Below are positions 36,700-45,629 of a stretch of DNA of 56,316 bases, piece after piece. The position numbers were made by a program, and so were the translations under genes. Within the stretch, counting starts at the first letter, position 1; each line of letters opens with the position of its first letter. Source of the DNA: Chloroflexota bacterium (lineage in GTDB: Bacteria; Chloroflexota; Dehalococcoidia; Lucifugimonadales; Lucifugimonadaceae); the NCBI GenBank assembly GCA_009838175.1, contig VXSB01000022.1:10413-66728 (forward strand), written 5' to 3'. The notes under the pieces were generated by a model. The model saw nothing but the letters and a program-made list of their open reading frames with translations. It made no database searches and was not told the origin of the DNA.

Positions 36700-37518
36700 A
36701 TGGGGGACGAGCTGCGAAGAAACCAACAATTTAGCGATTTTTGGGCAATAGTCGAAAAAAGTCGAGTGACTGCTCTCATCGTAGCTGTCAATGTTGCTAT
36801 GTTCGCGCTCTTGTTGGTGACTGGCGGAGCCGATGATTCAATCAACCTCTACCGGTGGGGCGCCAAGTTCGGTCCCGCGATCCAAGCAGGAGATTGGTAT
36901 CGTCTGATCTCACCAGTGTTCCTTCACGCTGGTTTTTTCCACATCGCGGCCAACACATTCGCATTGGTATTATTCGGTCCACGCTTGGAGCAGGAGTTCG
37001 GTTCGACTGCTTTCTTCGCTACATACATAGTCTCGGGCGTTTGCGGCGTCGCAGCCAGCTACTTGGTTTCACCAGTCTTGAGCGTCGGCGCCAGTGGGGC
37101 AGTGTTCGGTATGGTCGGGGCGTACGGCATATATCTGGTTCGCAACCGGCGAGAATTTGGCGGTCAGGTGAACCGCGTGATCCTCAACCTGATTTTCATT
37201 CTCGGCATCAACATCGTGTTCGGACTGGTGTGGCCAGGGATTGATCAAGGTGCCCACATTGGCGGATTGATCGCAGGTGCAGCGATGGCCTTTCTGGTTA
37301 GTCCTCGGAGGGTGGTAGACATTGAAGACGACTTCGCAATCTTTGGCGCTCCGATCGTCCGAACTCGGTTCGTCACGGCATCACGGTCGAATATCCTATT
37401 GGCCGCCGGAGCAGGCTTGCTTGTCGCACTTGTTATTTCGTGGTGGGTCACAAACAATGTCGTATACGACGCGTTCACTATGGGGCAGTACTTGATCTTC
37501 GAATCGGCGACGAGTTGA
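36700..37518 (+). CDS. rhomboid-family intramembrane serine protease
   Basis: 272 residues with six or seven membrane segments. HAGFFHIAANTFALVLFGPRLE supplies the H-x-x-x-N element, GASGAVFGMVGAYG holds the catalytic Ser132, and GAHIGGLIAGAAMAF holds the catalytic His186. An extra C-terminal helix (~227-250) and a soluble N-terminus are present. It cleaves transmembrane segments of other membrane proteins; the substrate is unknown. In principle it could act on anchored proteins elsewhere in the window. Start at ATG 36700. Confidence 0.92.
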   Translation: MGDELRRNQQFSDFWAIVEKSRVTALIVAVNVAMFALLLVTGGADDSINLYRWGAKFGPAIQAGDWYRLISPVFLHAGFFHIAANTFALVLFGPRLEQEFGSTAFFATYIVSGVCGVAASYLVSPVLSVGASGAVFGMVGAYGIYLVRNRREFGGQVNRVILNLIFILGINIVFGLVWPGIDQGAHIGGLIAGAAMAFLVSPRRVVDIEDDFAIFGAPIVRTRFVTASRSNILLAAGAGLLVALVISWWVTNNVVYDAFTMGQYLIFESATS

Positions 37519-37524
37519 CGGGCG

Positions 37525-38334
37525 TCACTTAGTCGCCTTGATTGAGAAGAGGAACGGTATCGAGCCGTGATGCTCGTCGAGTTTCCACCCATCATCGTGG
37601 AGACTCATCGGTGGAAAGGCGCGGTACCCGGAAACGGCGAATTCGTTCAGAAACTCGATCTGAAGCCCGGCGTCGATGATGGCGTTCACAATCTCGGACA
37701 CGCTGTGCTGCCATTCGTGCGAAGGTGTTTCAATAGCTTCCGAACCGGTATAGGTGTGTCCGCCTCCATCGTGGGCAATCCCTGCTGGGTTTGGGAAGTA
37801 AGAGTGACACGGTTTCAATTCGATGGCACCATCCGGGGACTCTACAGGCTCGAATATATGCGAGACCGGGTGGCCGTCAAGGATGTAGAAGGTGCCTCCA
37901 GGCTTCATGTAACGGGCGACTATTTGTGCCCAACCCGTCATATCCGGTAGCCAGCACAAAGCGCCGATTGCGGTGTAGACGATGTCGAATTGTTCATCCA
38001 GAAGGTCCGGCAGATCGTAGATGTTGGAGCGGATGAAGCGCGTGTTTAAACCCAGCTCATCGTTCAGTTCACGAGCCAACTCGATCGCAGTGTCGGATAT
38101 GTCGACGCCGGTCGCAGTCGCACCCAGTCGCGACCACGACATCGTGTCCATCCCGAAGTGACATTGCAGATGCAGCAACGATTTCCCTGCAACCGAACCC
38201 ATCTCCTCGATCTCGGTTTTTGTCAGCGTGATGTCGCCCGATTTGAAGCCATCGACGTTGTAGAAACTCGATGCAGCGTGGATCGGTGTCCGCTCGTTCC
38301 AGTTCTGACGGATTATCTCAAACTTGTCGTTCAT
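37525..38334 (-). CDS. class I SAM-dependent methyltransferase, tandem copy 1
   Basis: 269 residues. Motif I is the variant LLHLQCHFGMDTMSW instead of the usual DxGxGxG; it is followed by TGVDISDTAIELA (acidic loop), NIYDLPDLLDEQFD and FDIVYTAIGALCWLPD. The opening NWNERTPIHAASSFYNVDGF is shared with the next gene. Methyl acceptor unknown. Lies 4 bases after the paralog at 38339 on the same strand, forming an operon of two similar enzymes. Confidence 0.85.
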   Translation of the reverse strand: MNDKFEIIRQNWNERTPIHAASSFYNVDGFKSGDITLTKTEIEEMGSVAGKSLLHLQCHFGMDTMSWSRLGATATGVDISDTAIELARELNDELGLNTRFIRSNIYDLPDLLDEQFDIVYTAIGALCWLPDMTGWAQIVARYMKPGGTFYILDGHPVSHIFEPVESPDGAIELKPCHSYFPNPAGIAHDGGGHTYTGSEAIETPSHEWQHSVSEIVNAIIDAGLQIEFLNEFAVSGYRAFPPMSLHDDGWKLDEHHGSIPFLFSIKATK

Positions 38335-38338
38335 GGCA

Positions 38339-39154
38339 CTACCGCTTCGTAGCCCGTATCGACAACATGAAGGGGATGTTGCCGTCGTATCTTTTCAACC
38401 GCCACCAGCCGTCCGCGCTCCGACCCATCAGTGGTTGCGCTTGGAAGAACGAGAATGGAAACTCGTGCATGAACTCGAGCTTCAAACCAGCGCCGATAAG
38501 CGCGTTGACGATCTCCGACAAGCTGTGCTGCCATTCGTAGACTGGAGTCGAAATCGAGCCTGAACCGGCGTAGGTGTTTCGTTCGCCTTCTTCGAGCAGG
38601 CCTTTCGGGTCTGGGAAGTACGCGTAGCGAAGTTCTAGATCCTCGGTTCCGTCGACACTTGTTACGGAGCCGAAGATACGCCCCGCAGGGTGTTCGTCGA
38701 GCATGTAGAAGATGCCACCAGGCTTCAAGAACCGAGCGATGACCTGAGCCCAGCGTGTCAAATCTGGAAGCCAGCACAATGCCCCGAGAGCTGTATAGAC
38801 GACGTCGAACTCTTCATCCAGCACTTCGGGCAGGTCGTAGACGTTGGATCGGATGAAGCGCGCGCCCAAACCCAGCTCATTATTCAGCTCATTCGCAAGG
38901 TCGATTGAAGCGTCCGACAGATCCACGCCAGTCGCCTCCGCACCGAGACGCGCCCACGACATCGTGTCCATTCCGAAGTGGCATTGAAGGTGCAGCAACG
39001 ACTTCCCAGCGACGGGCCCGATCTCATCGATCTCGATGTTGTTGAGCGTTATGCGACCTGCTTTGAATCCTTCGACGTTGTACATACCCGAAGCGGCATG
39101 GATCGGCGTCCGCTCGTTCCAGTTGCGACGGTTTATTTCGATGCGTGGGTCCAT
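38339..39154 (-). CDS. class I SAM-dependent methyltransferase, tandem copy 2
   Basis: 271 residues from ATG 39154, the position that aligns with the start of its paralog (M-x-x-x-x-E-I); an ATG at 39181 would add nine unmatched residues. It has the same LLHLQCHFGMDTMSW motif I, VDLSDASIDLA, and a closely similar C-terminus (SEIVNALIGAGLKLEFMHEF). The two genes are clearly duplicates. Substrate unknown. Confidence 0.85.
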   Translation of the reverse strand: MDPRIEINRRNWNERTPIHAASGMYNVEGFKAGRITLNNIEIDEIGPVAGKSLLHLQCHFGMDTMSWARLGAEATGVDLSDASIDLANELNNELGLGARFIRSNVYDLPEVLDEEFDVVYTALGALCWLPDLTRWAQVIARFLKPGGIFYMLDEHPAGRIFGSVTSVDGTEDLELRYAYFPDPKGLLEEGERNTYAGSGSISTPVYEWQHSLSEIVNALIGAGLKLEFMHEFPFSFFQAQPLMGRSADGWWRLKRYDGNIPFMLSIRATKR

Positions 39155-39244
39155 GGGTTGTTTCCAAATCGCGCTTGACAAACAGATTCGGATCGCGCGT
39201 TAGGTGGGAAGAGGTAAGTCTAAAACACCCGTTTTCAAACGAGA

Positions 39245-39250
39245 TATACT
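39245..39250 (+). promoter_or_regulatory. predicted -10 box of ssrA
   Basis: TATACT lies 13 bases before the mature 5' end of tmRNA. No good -35 hexamer is visible at 16-18 bases upstream, so only the -10 is listed. Confidence 0.35.
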
Positions 39251-39262
39251 GTTTAGTTGTAA

Positions 39263-39613
39263 GGGGACGAGTGGATTCGACAGGGAGCGTACCGCAAGGT
39301 TGCGTGTCGTGGCGCCTGACCACGATAAAACGGGCAAAAACACAAACGGCGAACGAGAAGTCGCCCTCGCAGCTGCTTAATCAGCCGCGACGTCCGGTAG
39401 GAGTCGTCCTCAGCGGCACTTATCGGGCGCCGAACTCCTGAGGTGCGGATGTGCAACGCCGGTAGCACGTCCAAAGATAACCGGCAACCGTGACCAGTGA
39501 CGGACGCCGTTGGCATCGTCCGGAAGCGGTATATGCAACCAACGGCTACACACGTAGAAGCTTTGACGGGAAACTTTCTGGACGGGGAGTTCGACCCTCC
39601 CCCGTCTCCACCA
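39263..39613 (+). ncRNA. ssrA: transfer-messenger RNA (tmRNA)
   Basis: 351 nt. The 5' end GGGGACG pairs with CGTCTCC at 39603-39609 to make the tRNA-like acceptor stem, followed by A and an encoded CCA (39611-39613). The 5' part (GGGGACGAGTGGATTCGACAG) is the conserved tmRNA start, and the T arm is GGGAG-TTCGACC-CTCCC at 39585-39601. The tag frame ends at TAA 39378-39380. It reads GEREVALAAA from GGC 39348, or GKNTNGEREVALAAA if the resume codon is GGC 39333. It ends in the Ala-Ala needed for ClpXP recognition. Rescues stalled ribosomes with SmpB. Confidence 0.95.
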
Positions 39614-39679
39614 GCAAGTTGTGCTCGCGGCACCAAAGCCGCGAGCGAATCATTTGCCGCGGACGAGAACCAACTCTCG

Positions 39680-40465
39680 ATGCGCATTCGCCTCCCTAAG
39701 CGGCCGCCAATCTCCCGCGAACAGTGCTCCATTCGTATCGGCGGTGAGGATATCTCATACACGCTGCAACGCAGCACCCGTCGCCGTCGGACGATCCAGA
39801 TCCAACTCGAACCCGAATCAGGACTCAAAGTGCTGATCCCGCATACGTTGTCCGAAAGTGAGGTCGAGGAATTCCTGCTAAAACGATCTGATTGGATCCT
39901 CAAACATCGGACTGATATCCAAGCGTCCAATGAGCAATTCAATTGGGCCGAGGGCGGCACGATGCAGTTGCGCGGAAACCCGATCCAGGTGGTAGTCGAA
40001 GAACGGGACGTGAACGATGTGGGGCGCGACTTGCCGCCGACCGTTGTGAAGTCATTAGAAGGCGAGACGGTCACAGTAATCATCCCTCCGAGCATGACGC
40101 CAAAAGATAAATCGAACGTCGTGAGGAAATGGGTTATGGAGTGGTATCGACAAGAGGCGTGGGATCATCTCAAAGCCAGGGTCGCAGATTACGGAAACGT
40201 AATGAGGGTCAAACCTAGCCAGCTGAAGCTGAGCAACGCAAAGAAACGCTGGGGTAGTTGCAGCGGAAAACGATCGATCAACCTCAACTGGCGTCTCATC
40301 ATGCTCGACGATCAGTTGATCGACTACGTAGTGGTTCATGAACTCGCGCACCTGATCGAACTGAACCATTCTCCCGGTTTTTGGGATGTTGTCGAACGTG
40401 TCCTGCCTGACCACCAGAGATTAAGGCGGCAATTGCGTCAACAATCTCCGTCGACTTTGGGTTAG
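39680..40465 (+). CDS. YgjP-type (DUF45/M48-like) zinc metallopeptidase
   Basis: 261 residues from ATG 39680; the open frame upstream of this runs into the tmRNA gene and is not coding. N-terminal half holds a beta-rich domain (YTLQRSTRRRRTIQIQLEP). The C-terminal half is the WLM/YgjP peptidase domain: SQLKLSNAKKRWGSCSGKR, INLNWRLIML, and HELAHLIELNH with His220, Glu221, His224 and His230. Family members are cytosolic predicted metalloproteases of uncertain substrate. Lies 66 bases downstream of ssrA. Confidence 0.88.
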   Translation: MRIRLPKRPPISREQCSIRIGGEDISYTLQRSTRRRRTIQIQLEPESGLKVLIPHTLSESEVEEFLLKRSDWILKHRTDIQASNEQFNWAEGGTMQLRGNPIQVVVEERDVNDVGRDLPPTVVKSLEGETVTVIIPPSMTPKDKSNVVRKWVMEWYRQEAWDHLKARVADYGNVMRVKPSQLKLSNAKKRWGSCSGKRSINLNWRLIMLDDQLIDYVVVHELAHLIELNHSPGFWDVVERVLPDHQRLRRQLRQQSPSTLG

Positions 40466-40482
40466 AAACTCGCTTGGCGGCT

Positions 40483-41406
40483 TCAAGGCGAAAGCGCGAT
40501 CGCTGCTCCGCCACTGGCGATACATATTGCACCCAAAGCCCGGACCGGTGTTACTCCCTCTTTCAGTACGATTGCGCCGTATCCAACTGCCAGCAAGATC
40601 GAGATTTCCCTGAATGGTCCGACGTAACTGACGGGCGAAAACGTTAGGGCTGTCAACACAAGGGTGTACGCCGCGAACTGCAAGAGGCCGCCAATCACGA
40701 GAATCTTCCAATGGCGGCGCGCCTCGTCAATAAACGCTTCTCTCGTCTCGAGACGCGACTGAATGACCATCATCCCTAGCCCGCCGCCGAGTTGCAGGAA
40801 GAACATATAGAGCGCCGGTTGGACGTGTTTAACTCCTTGTGCATCGACCACCGAGTAGATACCGATCACCAACCCAGTTAGTATCGCCAGCATCCATGCT
40901 GGACGTACTTGAGCTCGGAAACGTCTCACCGCCCTCCATTTCCTCATCAACATCAACCATGACCGCACGGTTCGCTTAATCGTAGCCGTCTCAATGTCTG
41001 AAATCGCGATGAAAGCGAGGCCGGTCACGATCGAAGCCGCACCAACAGCCGCTTGCCAAGACATCGATTCGCCCACGACGAACACGCCCAGAATCGGGAT
41101 TATCGCCAATCCTAACCCGCGGGCTACTGGGTACACGATCGAGAGGTCACCCGTGTTGTACGCGTAACCCAGAGTGGCGAAGTACCAGATGTGTAACACG
41201 ATGGTCGCCAAGATGAACCACCACCCGGTCCCGCTGGGAAAATCAACGATGAGTAGGTAGATCGCGAGCGGAAGAACGAGTACCGCCGACGTGACGGCCA
41301 TCAGCGTCGTCGTGACTGCTGGCCTCGTTGCCCGTCGAACCATCAGATTCCACGACGCGTGCGCGAATGCTGACGAAACTACGAGCAAAATGGCTAACGG
41401 GGTCAC
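40483..41406 (-). CDS. EamA/DMT-family transporter
   Basis: 307 residues with ten hydrophobic segments arranged as two EamA repeats. The second has GGLLQFAAYTLVLTALTF and VGPFREISILLAVGYG, with the usual VLKEGVTPVRALGAICIASG ending. An insertion of basic sequence lies between the halves (RSWLMLMRKWRAVRRF). Such proteins export amino acids, sugars or nucleotide derivatives. It diverges from the first DUF4432 gene over a 108-base gap holding a promoter-like pair. Substrate unknown. Confidence 0.85.
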   Translation of the reverse strand: MTPLAILLVVSSAFAHASWNLMVRRATRPAVTTTLMAVTSAVLVLPLAIYLLIVDFPSGTGWWFILATIVLHIWYFATLGYAYNTGDLSIVYPVARGLGLAIIPILGVFVVGESMSWQAAVGAASIVTGLAFIAISDIETATIKRTVRSWLMLMRKWRAVRRFRAQVRPAWMLAILTGLVIGIYSVVDAQGVKHVQPALYMFFLQLGGGLGMMVIQSRLETREAFIDEARRHWKILVIGGLLQFAAYTLVLTALTFSPVSYVGPFREISILLAVGYGAIVLKEGVTPVRALGAICIASGGAAIALSP

Positions 41407-41440
41407 GGAATGAGAGCTGTGTGCGCACGACGCACCAGCG

Positions 41441-41467
41441 TTGACTGGGTTGGCGATAGACTACAAT
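41441..41467 (+). promoter_or_regulatory. predicted promoter of DUF4432 gene
   Basis: TTGACT at 41441-41446 and TACAAT at 41462-41467 with a 15-base spacer, 48 bases before ATG 41515. The spacer is shorter than the usual 16-18, so this is tentative. Confidence 0.35.
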
Positions 41468-41514
41468 GCGCGTCGATAAAGAAACCAATTCGATAGCCCG
41501 CGGAGCCGAAACAG

Positions 41515-42609
41515 ATGCACTACCAAGACGAACGGACGCATGGATGCAGAATATCCGACGCTTGGACCTACCGAGGTCTCAAGACCGTCGTGATGGAGAA
41601 CGAACTGCTCCGCGTAAGCCTCATAGCTGACAAGGGTGCCGACATGTTCCAGTTGGTCCACAAGCCGAGCGATACCGATTTCATGTGGCGCACACCGTGG
41701 AGCGTTCGCAACCAAGCTTTGTGGGTGCCATCTACCGGATGGGGCGAAGGGATATTCCATGACCTCTATATCGGCGGATGGAACACGATAGCCCCCACCG
41801 GAGGTTTCGAGCAAGATTACATGGGCGCCGAGATAGGGCAGCACAACGAGACGAACATGATGCCATGGGACGCACAGATCGTAGAAGATTCTCCCGAGCG
41901 TGTATCCGCGAAGTTCTCCGTACGTGCTGTTCGGACTCCATTCTGGATTGAGAAAACCGTCACGCTGGAGTCTCAATCGCCAGTAGTCACGGTAACTGAC
42001 ACGTTGATCAACGAAGCCGAGGAGCCGGCACCTGCACAATGGGGACAGCACGTCGCCTTGGGAGATCCGTTCCTGACTCCCAACTGCATCTTGGACTTCG
42101 CAGGCGGCAATTTCATCGTGCCCGAGTCGCCTGACGGCTCGATCCCGCCCGGCTCGCGATTGATGCCCGATCGAACTGGATCGTGGCCCGTAGCCGAAGC
42201 ACCTGATGGCACAGAGGTCGATCTTACGGTGTTCCCACCGAAGTCTGACCGACTGGTCGACTATCTCTCGTTTAACAACCTTGTAGATGGGTGGTACGCG
42301 GTGACGAACCCGGATCGCGGCATAGGTATTGGCTTGCGATGGGACAGCGATGTATTTAAGTACCTCTGGTACTGGCAGGTCTTCGGTGGACACAGCGGCT
42401 ATCCGTGGTACAAGCGCACCTACAACGTTGGCCTCGAACCGTTTACCAGCCTTCCCAGCGGAATGGTAGAGCCGGGAGGCGAGGAATCGACCTCGATGAT
42501 GTTCGAACCCGGTGAGGCGCGGAGTTCGACTGTGCGGGCCACGGTTTACGAAGGTAACAACGGGGTTACGGGGATCAACGGCGACGGCAAAGTGACGCTA
42601 CGCCAATAA
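41515..42609 (+). CDS. DUF4432-family aldose-epimerase-like protein (copy 1)
   Basis: 364 residues, beta-rich, no signal peptide. The family resembles galactose mutarotase/aldose 1-epimerase and is often found in sugar catabolic loci. Conserved pieces shared with copy 2 (50308): HGCRxSDAWTYRGLKTVVMEN, LADKGAD, DTEFMWR-type, WYAVxN, and FxYLWYWxxxGGxxGYPWY near the C-terminus. GGAG 9 bases upstream supports ATG 41515. Likely interconverts sugar anomers or binds a carbohydrate; not tested for this family to my knowledge. The adjacent enolase-type dehydratase fits sugar or sugar-acid breakdown. Confidence 0.75.
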   Translation: MHYQDERTHGCRISDAWTYRGLKTVVMENELLRVSLIADKGADMFQLVHKPSDTDFMWRTPWSVRNQALWVPSTGWGEGIFHDLYIGGWNTIAPTGGFEQDYMGAEIGQHNETNMMPWDAQIVEDSPERVSAKFSVRAVRTPFWIEKTVTLESQSPVVTVTDTLINEAEEPAPAQWGQHVALGDPFLTPNCILDFAGGNFIVPESPDGSIPPGSRLMPDRTGSWPVAEAPDGTEVDLTVFPPKSDRLVDYLSFNNLVDGWYAVTNPDRGIGIGLRWDSDVFKYLWYWQVFGGHSGYPWYKRTYNVGLEPFTSLPSGMVEPGGEESTSMMFEPGEARSSTVRATVYEGNNGVTGINGDGKVTLRQ

Positions 42610-42628
42610 TCGAGCCCACGATGTCGTC

Positions 42629-42649
42629 ATTCCGGCGAAACCTGGAATG
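42629..42649. repeat. short dispersed inverted repeat
   Basis: CATTCCGG-CGAAA-CCTGGAATG, a short hairpin of the common CATTCCGGCGAAAGCCGGAAT type found as dispersed repeats in many bacteria. One copy is seen here, in the gap after the DUF4432 gene; it gives rise to a spurious small minus-strand frame. Confidence 0.4.
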
Positions 42650-42899
42650 CGCTTGTTGCAATTCACGACCGCCAGATCCGGTTCCAGTAGGACCTCAGAA
42701 ACTGCCAGTATGTCATCTCGACGCGGTACCGATTCAAGTATCGGCGATAGTCGGCCACGGTCCAGATGATGGCGATGAAAAGAAGGATCCATATGGCCGC
42801 TATCAAGATCATCGGCTATTGCGCGATGTTTATATCCTGGTGTCGGTCATCAGTTCCAATAGGTTGACCCATCTATCCATCCTGCGGGTTTCGACTGTT

Positions 42900-44075
42900 T
42901 CACACCTCCGCGATCAGACGCGTGCCCGTCTTGTGTGCGTTGATCCAGTCCCAGTTCAGCGGTACGCCGATGCCGTGCCCCGTAGGCGCGTAGACGCAAC
43001 CGTTTTCGTCGACTGAGTCCAAGTTGTCTGAGTAGTTGACCCAGATCGGCGGCTTGTTGGTTTTGATGTTGGGGTGCACCAAGCCGAGTTCGTAGTAGTT
43101 GGTGTTTCGTACCGCCGACATCAAATGCCGATGAGCCGGGTCGGGACCGTGTGTTTCGACGTCAAGTCCTACGCTTTCGCAAGCGTGGAATATCTTCATC
43201 GCACCCGTGATGCCACCGTCTTCGTGAGCGCCGACTCGCACGTAATCTGTACCGTCGGCGAGGATGAAGTTCATATGCTGTTCAGGCAGTCGGATGTGCT
43301 CGGTTTGCAATAGCGGCGTCTTGACGAGTTCGCGGAGTTTTCGATGGGCAAAAGTCGAAACACCGCCATCCATGTAGACGTCTTCCCACCAGAAGAATTC
43401 GGCTTCATCGCAAGCTTTACCGAGTTTGAGAGCATCGCCGAAATTCTTGACTTCGTTCGCTGGATCGATCATCAAGTCCATATCGGGACCCACCGCATCT
43501 CGCACCGCCAAGACGTTGTCCACTTCGCGTTTGATGTTTTCGCCGGCGAGGCCCCATCCGTGGATCTTGAACGCGGGGTATCCAATCTCCTTGCATGTGA
43601 CCGCGAAATCGGCGAAGTCCTGCGGCGTGGTCAACCCTCCGTTTTCGTCGCCATGGAGGGTTGAAGCGTAAGCGGGGAGCGGCTTACGCTCGCCGCCGAG
43701 AAGCTGGAACAGCGGCTCTTCGTATACCTTGCCCGCAATATCCCAAAGACAGATGTCCACGACCCCAAGGCCCAACGCGGCGGTGTGGCGCAGCCCGCGT
43801 TTCATCGCGTTGTAGTGCACCTCGCGTTGCATTGCGTCTTTTCCGATCAGATAAGGAGCGACGGTTTCTATGTCAGCGAGGGCATTTCCGCCAGCCCCTG
43901 GATATTCGCCGACTACTCCTTGATCGGTGTGGATCGAGAGGATGCCCCCGCCCATCTTGAGCTTTGCACCGGGTTCGTACACCATGTTGAACGAGTTGTA
44001 GTCCTTGCTCAAGTTCTCCATCTCGTGCGAGAAAGTGGTGACTTCGATATGGGTAATCTTTGCGGCAGGTCTCAC
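42900..44075 (-). CDS. enolase-superfamily (mandelate racemase-type) dehydratase
   Basis: 391 residues, GTG start with AAGGAG 11 bases upstream. Capping domain ~1-130, then the barrel. The second-strand motif is Lys170-x-His172 (FKIHGWG). Metal ligands appear as Asp204 (IDPAN), Glu231 (WWEDVY) and Glu259 (QTEH), and His309 (ETHGPDPAH) may be the opposing base. These enzymes abstract the proton next to a carboxylate and usually dehydrate sugar acids. Kx(H) is not the usual KxK of mandelate racemase. Substrate unknown; it is convergent with the first DUF4432 gene. Confidence 0.85.
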   Translation of the reverse strand: MRPAAKITHIEVTTFSHEMENLSKDYNSFNMVYEPGAKLKMGGGILSIHTDQGVVGEYPGAGGNALADIETVAPYLIGKDAMQREVHYNAMKRGLRHTAALGLGVVDICLWDIAGKVYEEPLFQLLGGERKPLPAYASTLHGDENGGLTTPQDFADFAVTCKEIGYPAFKIHGWGLAGENIKREVDNVLAVRDAVGPDMDLMIDPANEVKNFGDALKLGKACDEAEFFWWEDVYMDGGVSTFAHRKLRELVKTPLLQTEHIRLPEQHMNFILADGTDYVRVGAHEDGGITGAMKIFHACESVGLDVETHGPDPAHRHLMSAVRNTNYYELGLVHPNIKTNKPPIWVNYSDNLDSVDENGCVYAPTGHGIGVPLNWDWINAHKTGTRLIAEV

Positions 44076-44570
44076 GGCCTCTTGCTCCTTGAAGGTGTCA
44101 GGTTTCCACAGGGGTTATTCTATGCGTGCCTTACAGCATCTGATTGGAACGTCCGATTAAGCACCGTCAACGGCGATCAGCTATGGATCGAGGTCGCCTC
44201 CGACGCGCGATTATGGCTTTGCTGTTCCACGGCTCATCTCCAGATTTGTCGTATATATCCAACAAACCAGATTGACTCGGGTAAATGCGTGCAAATGGAG
44301 TGTCGTGGAAAACCGAATATGCGATTTATTCGTATCTGATAAATTCACGCGTCTATACGCCTATTACTAATCAATATCGTTTTTTCTGAATTTAAAGTCC
44401 TGATCAATCCCGATATGTTCAGATGATCCTTGAATTATCGGCCACGACGGCAATCGAGTTGAGAACGTGATGCCGCGAATGGCGGGGAGAGCAATTTCGG
44501 TATCGAGAACCTGCGCCCGAAACTTGCGATGCTTGCCGTCGGTAATCCGATATGAGACAATTGCCGCACT
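44076..44570. other. long intergenic region before the first alcohol dehydrogenase
   Basis: 495 bases between divergent genes. The centre (~44260-44400) is AT-rich. No gene or RNA was recognised. A possible promoter, TTGCCG 44533-44538, 17 bases, GACAAT 44556-44561, would start transcription at about 44568, almost at the ATG of the dehydrogenase, so that transcript could be leaderless. This may be a shared regulatory region. Confidence 0.4.
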
Positions 44571-45629
44571 ATGAAAGCACTGAGAATCCACGGCAATAAA
44601 GACATCCGCATGGAAGACCTACCTGAACCGATTCCAGGCATCGGGGAAGTGAAACTGCGGATCACCAACACCTCGATCTGCGCTACCGACATCGAAGAGT
44701 GGCAATACGGTCCCCTGTGGACGCAGCATGGCGGCCCCAACCCTATAAGCGGCCAAGAGATGCCGCTGATTCTGGGACATGAAATATCTGGACACGTCGA
44801 GTCATTAGGCGAATGCGCTGCCGGATTGTCTGTCGGGGATCGGGTAGTCGTCAACAACGTAAGGACGTGCGGCACCTGCTTCTGGTGCATGAGGGGCTCA
44901 CAAGCCACCTGCAACAGCATGTGCGTCGCGGGGCTATCTGCGGATGGCGGATTGGCCGAGTACATGACATGGCCTGGGAACCACCTGATCAAATTGCCAG
45001 ACAACATTTCCGATCGTGAAGCGCCTTTGATCGAACCGGCAACGGTGGCCGTGCACGCGGTGCGTCGATCAGGTGTCAAAGTCGGCGACAATGTCGCAGT
45101 TATTGGCTGTGGCACGGTGGGATTGTTGACCGTGCAGGCGTTTCGGGCAGCAGGTGCACGCGTCATCGCCGTCGACGTTAGGGAAGACAGCATCGCGTTG
45201 GCCAAATCTCTAGGGGCAGACGACACGATAAATTCCGCCGACAGCAGAGCTATGGAGCAATTGCTCGACCTCACCGACGGGATCGGGGCCGATATCGCTG
45301 CGGAGACCGCCGGTGCCGAAATGACGCCACAGTTGGCGATCGATTACACACGAAAAGCTGGGACTACAGTATTGGTCGGTATCTATTCCGCTACGCCGGT
45401 CTTCAACTTCAACGACATCGTTGGTACCGAAAAAACGGTTATCGGGTCCGTGGCCGCATCTACCGGCGATATGGAAGCAACCGTCCGCTTGTTGACAGAA
45501 GGCAAAATCTCCGTCAAAGAGCTAATCTCCGCAGTCGTACCGCTCGATCGTGTAATCGAAGACGGTTTCGAACGCATGATCCGACCTGAAAAGGATGTCT
45601 TCAGGATATTGATCTCGCCTAATGGCTGA
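44571..45629 (+). CDS. zinc-dependent alcohol/polyol dehydrogenase (copy 1)
   Basis: 352 residues, medium-chain dehydrogenase family. Catalytic-zinc Cys37 (SICATDIEEW) and GHEISGH; structural-zinc Cys100, 103, 106 and 114 (CGTCFWCMRGSQATC); Rossmann motif GCGTVGLL with Asp after it (AVDV) favouring NAD. Oxidises an alcohol, polyol or sugar to the carbonyl. Convergent with, and overlapping by 11 bases, the CehA/McbA gene. Paralog at 48660. Substrate probably a sugar or polyol given the neighbours. Confidence 0.9.
   Translation: MKALRIHGNKDIRMEDLPEPIPGIGEVKLRITNTSICATDIEEWQYGPLWTQHGGPNPISGQEMPLILGHEISGHVESLGECAAGLSVGDRVVVNNVRTCGTCFWCMRGSQATCNSMCVAGLSADGGLAEYMTWPGNHLIKLPDNISDREAPLIEPATVAVHAVRRSGVKVGDNVAVIGCGTVGLLTVQAFRAAGARVIAVDVREDSIALAKSLGADDTINSADSRAMEQLLDLTDGIGADIAAETAGAEMTPQLAIDYTRKAGTTVLVGIYSATPVFNFNDIVGTEKTVIGSVAASTGDMEATVRLLTEGKISVKELISAVVPLDRVIEDGFERMIRPEKDVFRILISPNG

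Noticed and set aside
36532-36729. 65-residue minus-strand frame
   Set aside because: Overlaps the rhomboid start codon in an AT-rich gap and shows no recognisable features.
39145-39441. Plus-strand frame across the start of ssrA
   Set aside because: It overlaps the tmRNA gene and has no coding features; the tmRNA structure explains the sequence.
39253-40095. 280-residue minus-strand frame opposite ssrA and the metallopeptidase
   Set aside because: Antisense to a conserved RNA and a conserved protein; Ser/Arg-rich with no motif.
42598-42792. 64-residue minus-strand frame
   Set aside because: Contains the translation of the dispersed CATTCCGG inverted repeat; not conserved-looking.
44367-44591. 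74-residue minus-strand frame before the first zinc dehydrogenase
   Set aside because: Overlaps the dehydrogenase start and shows no family or ribosome-binding site.
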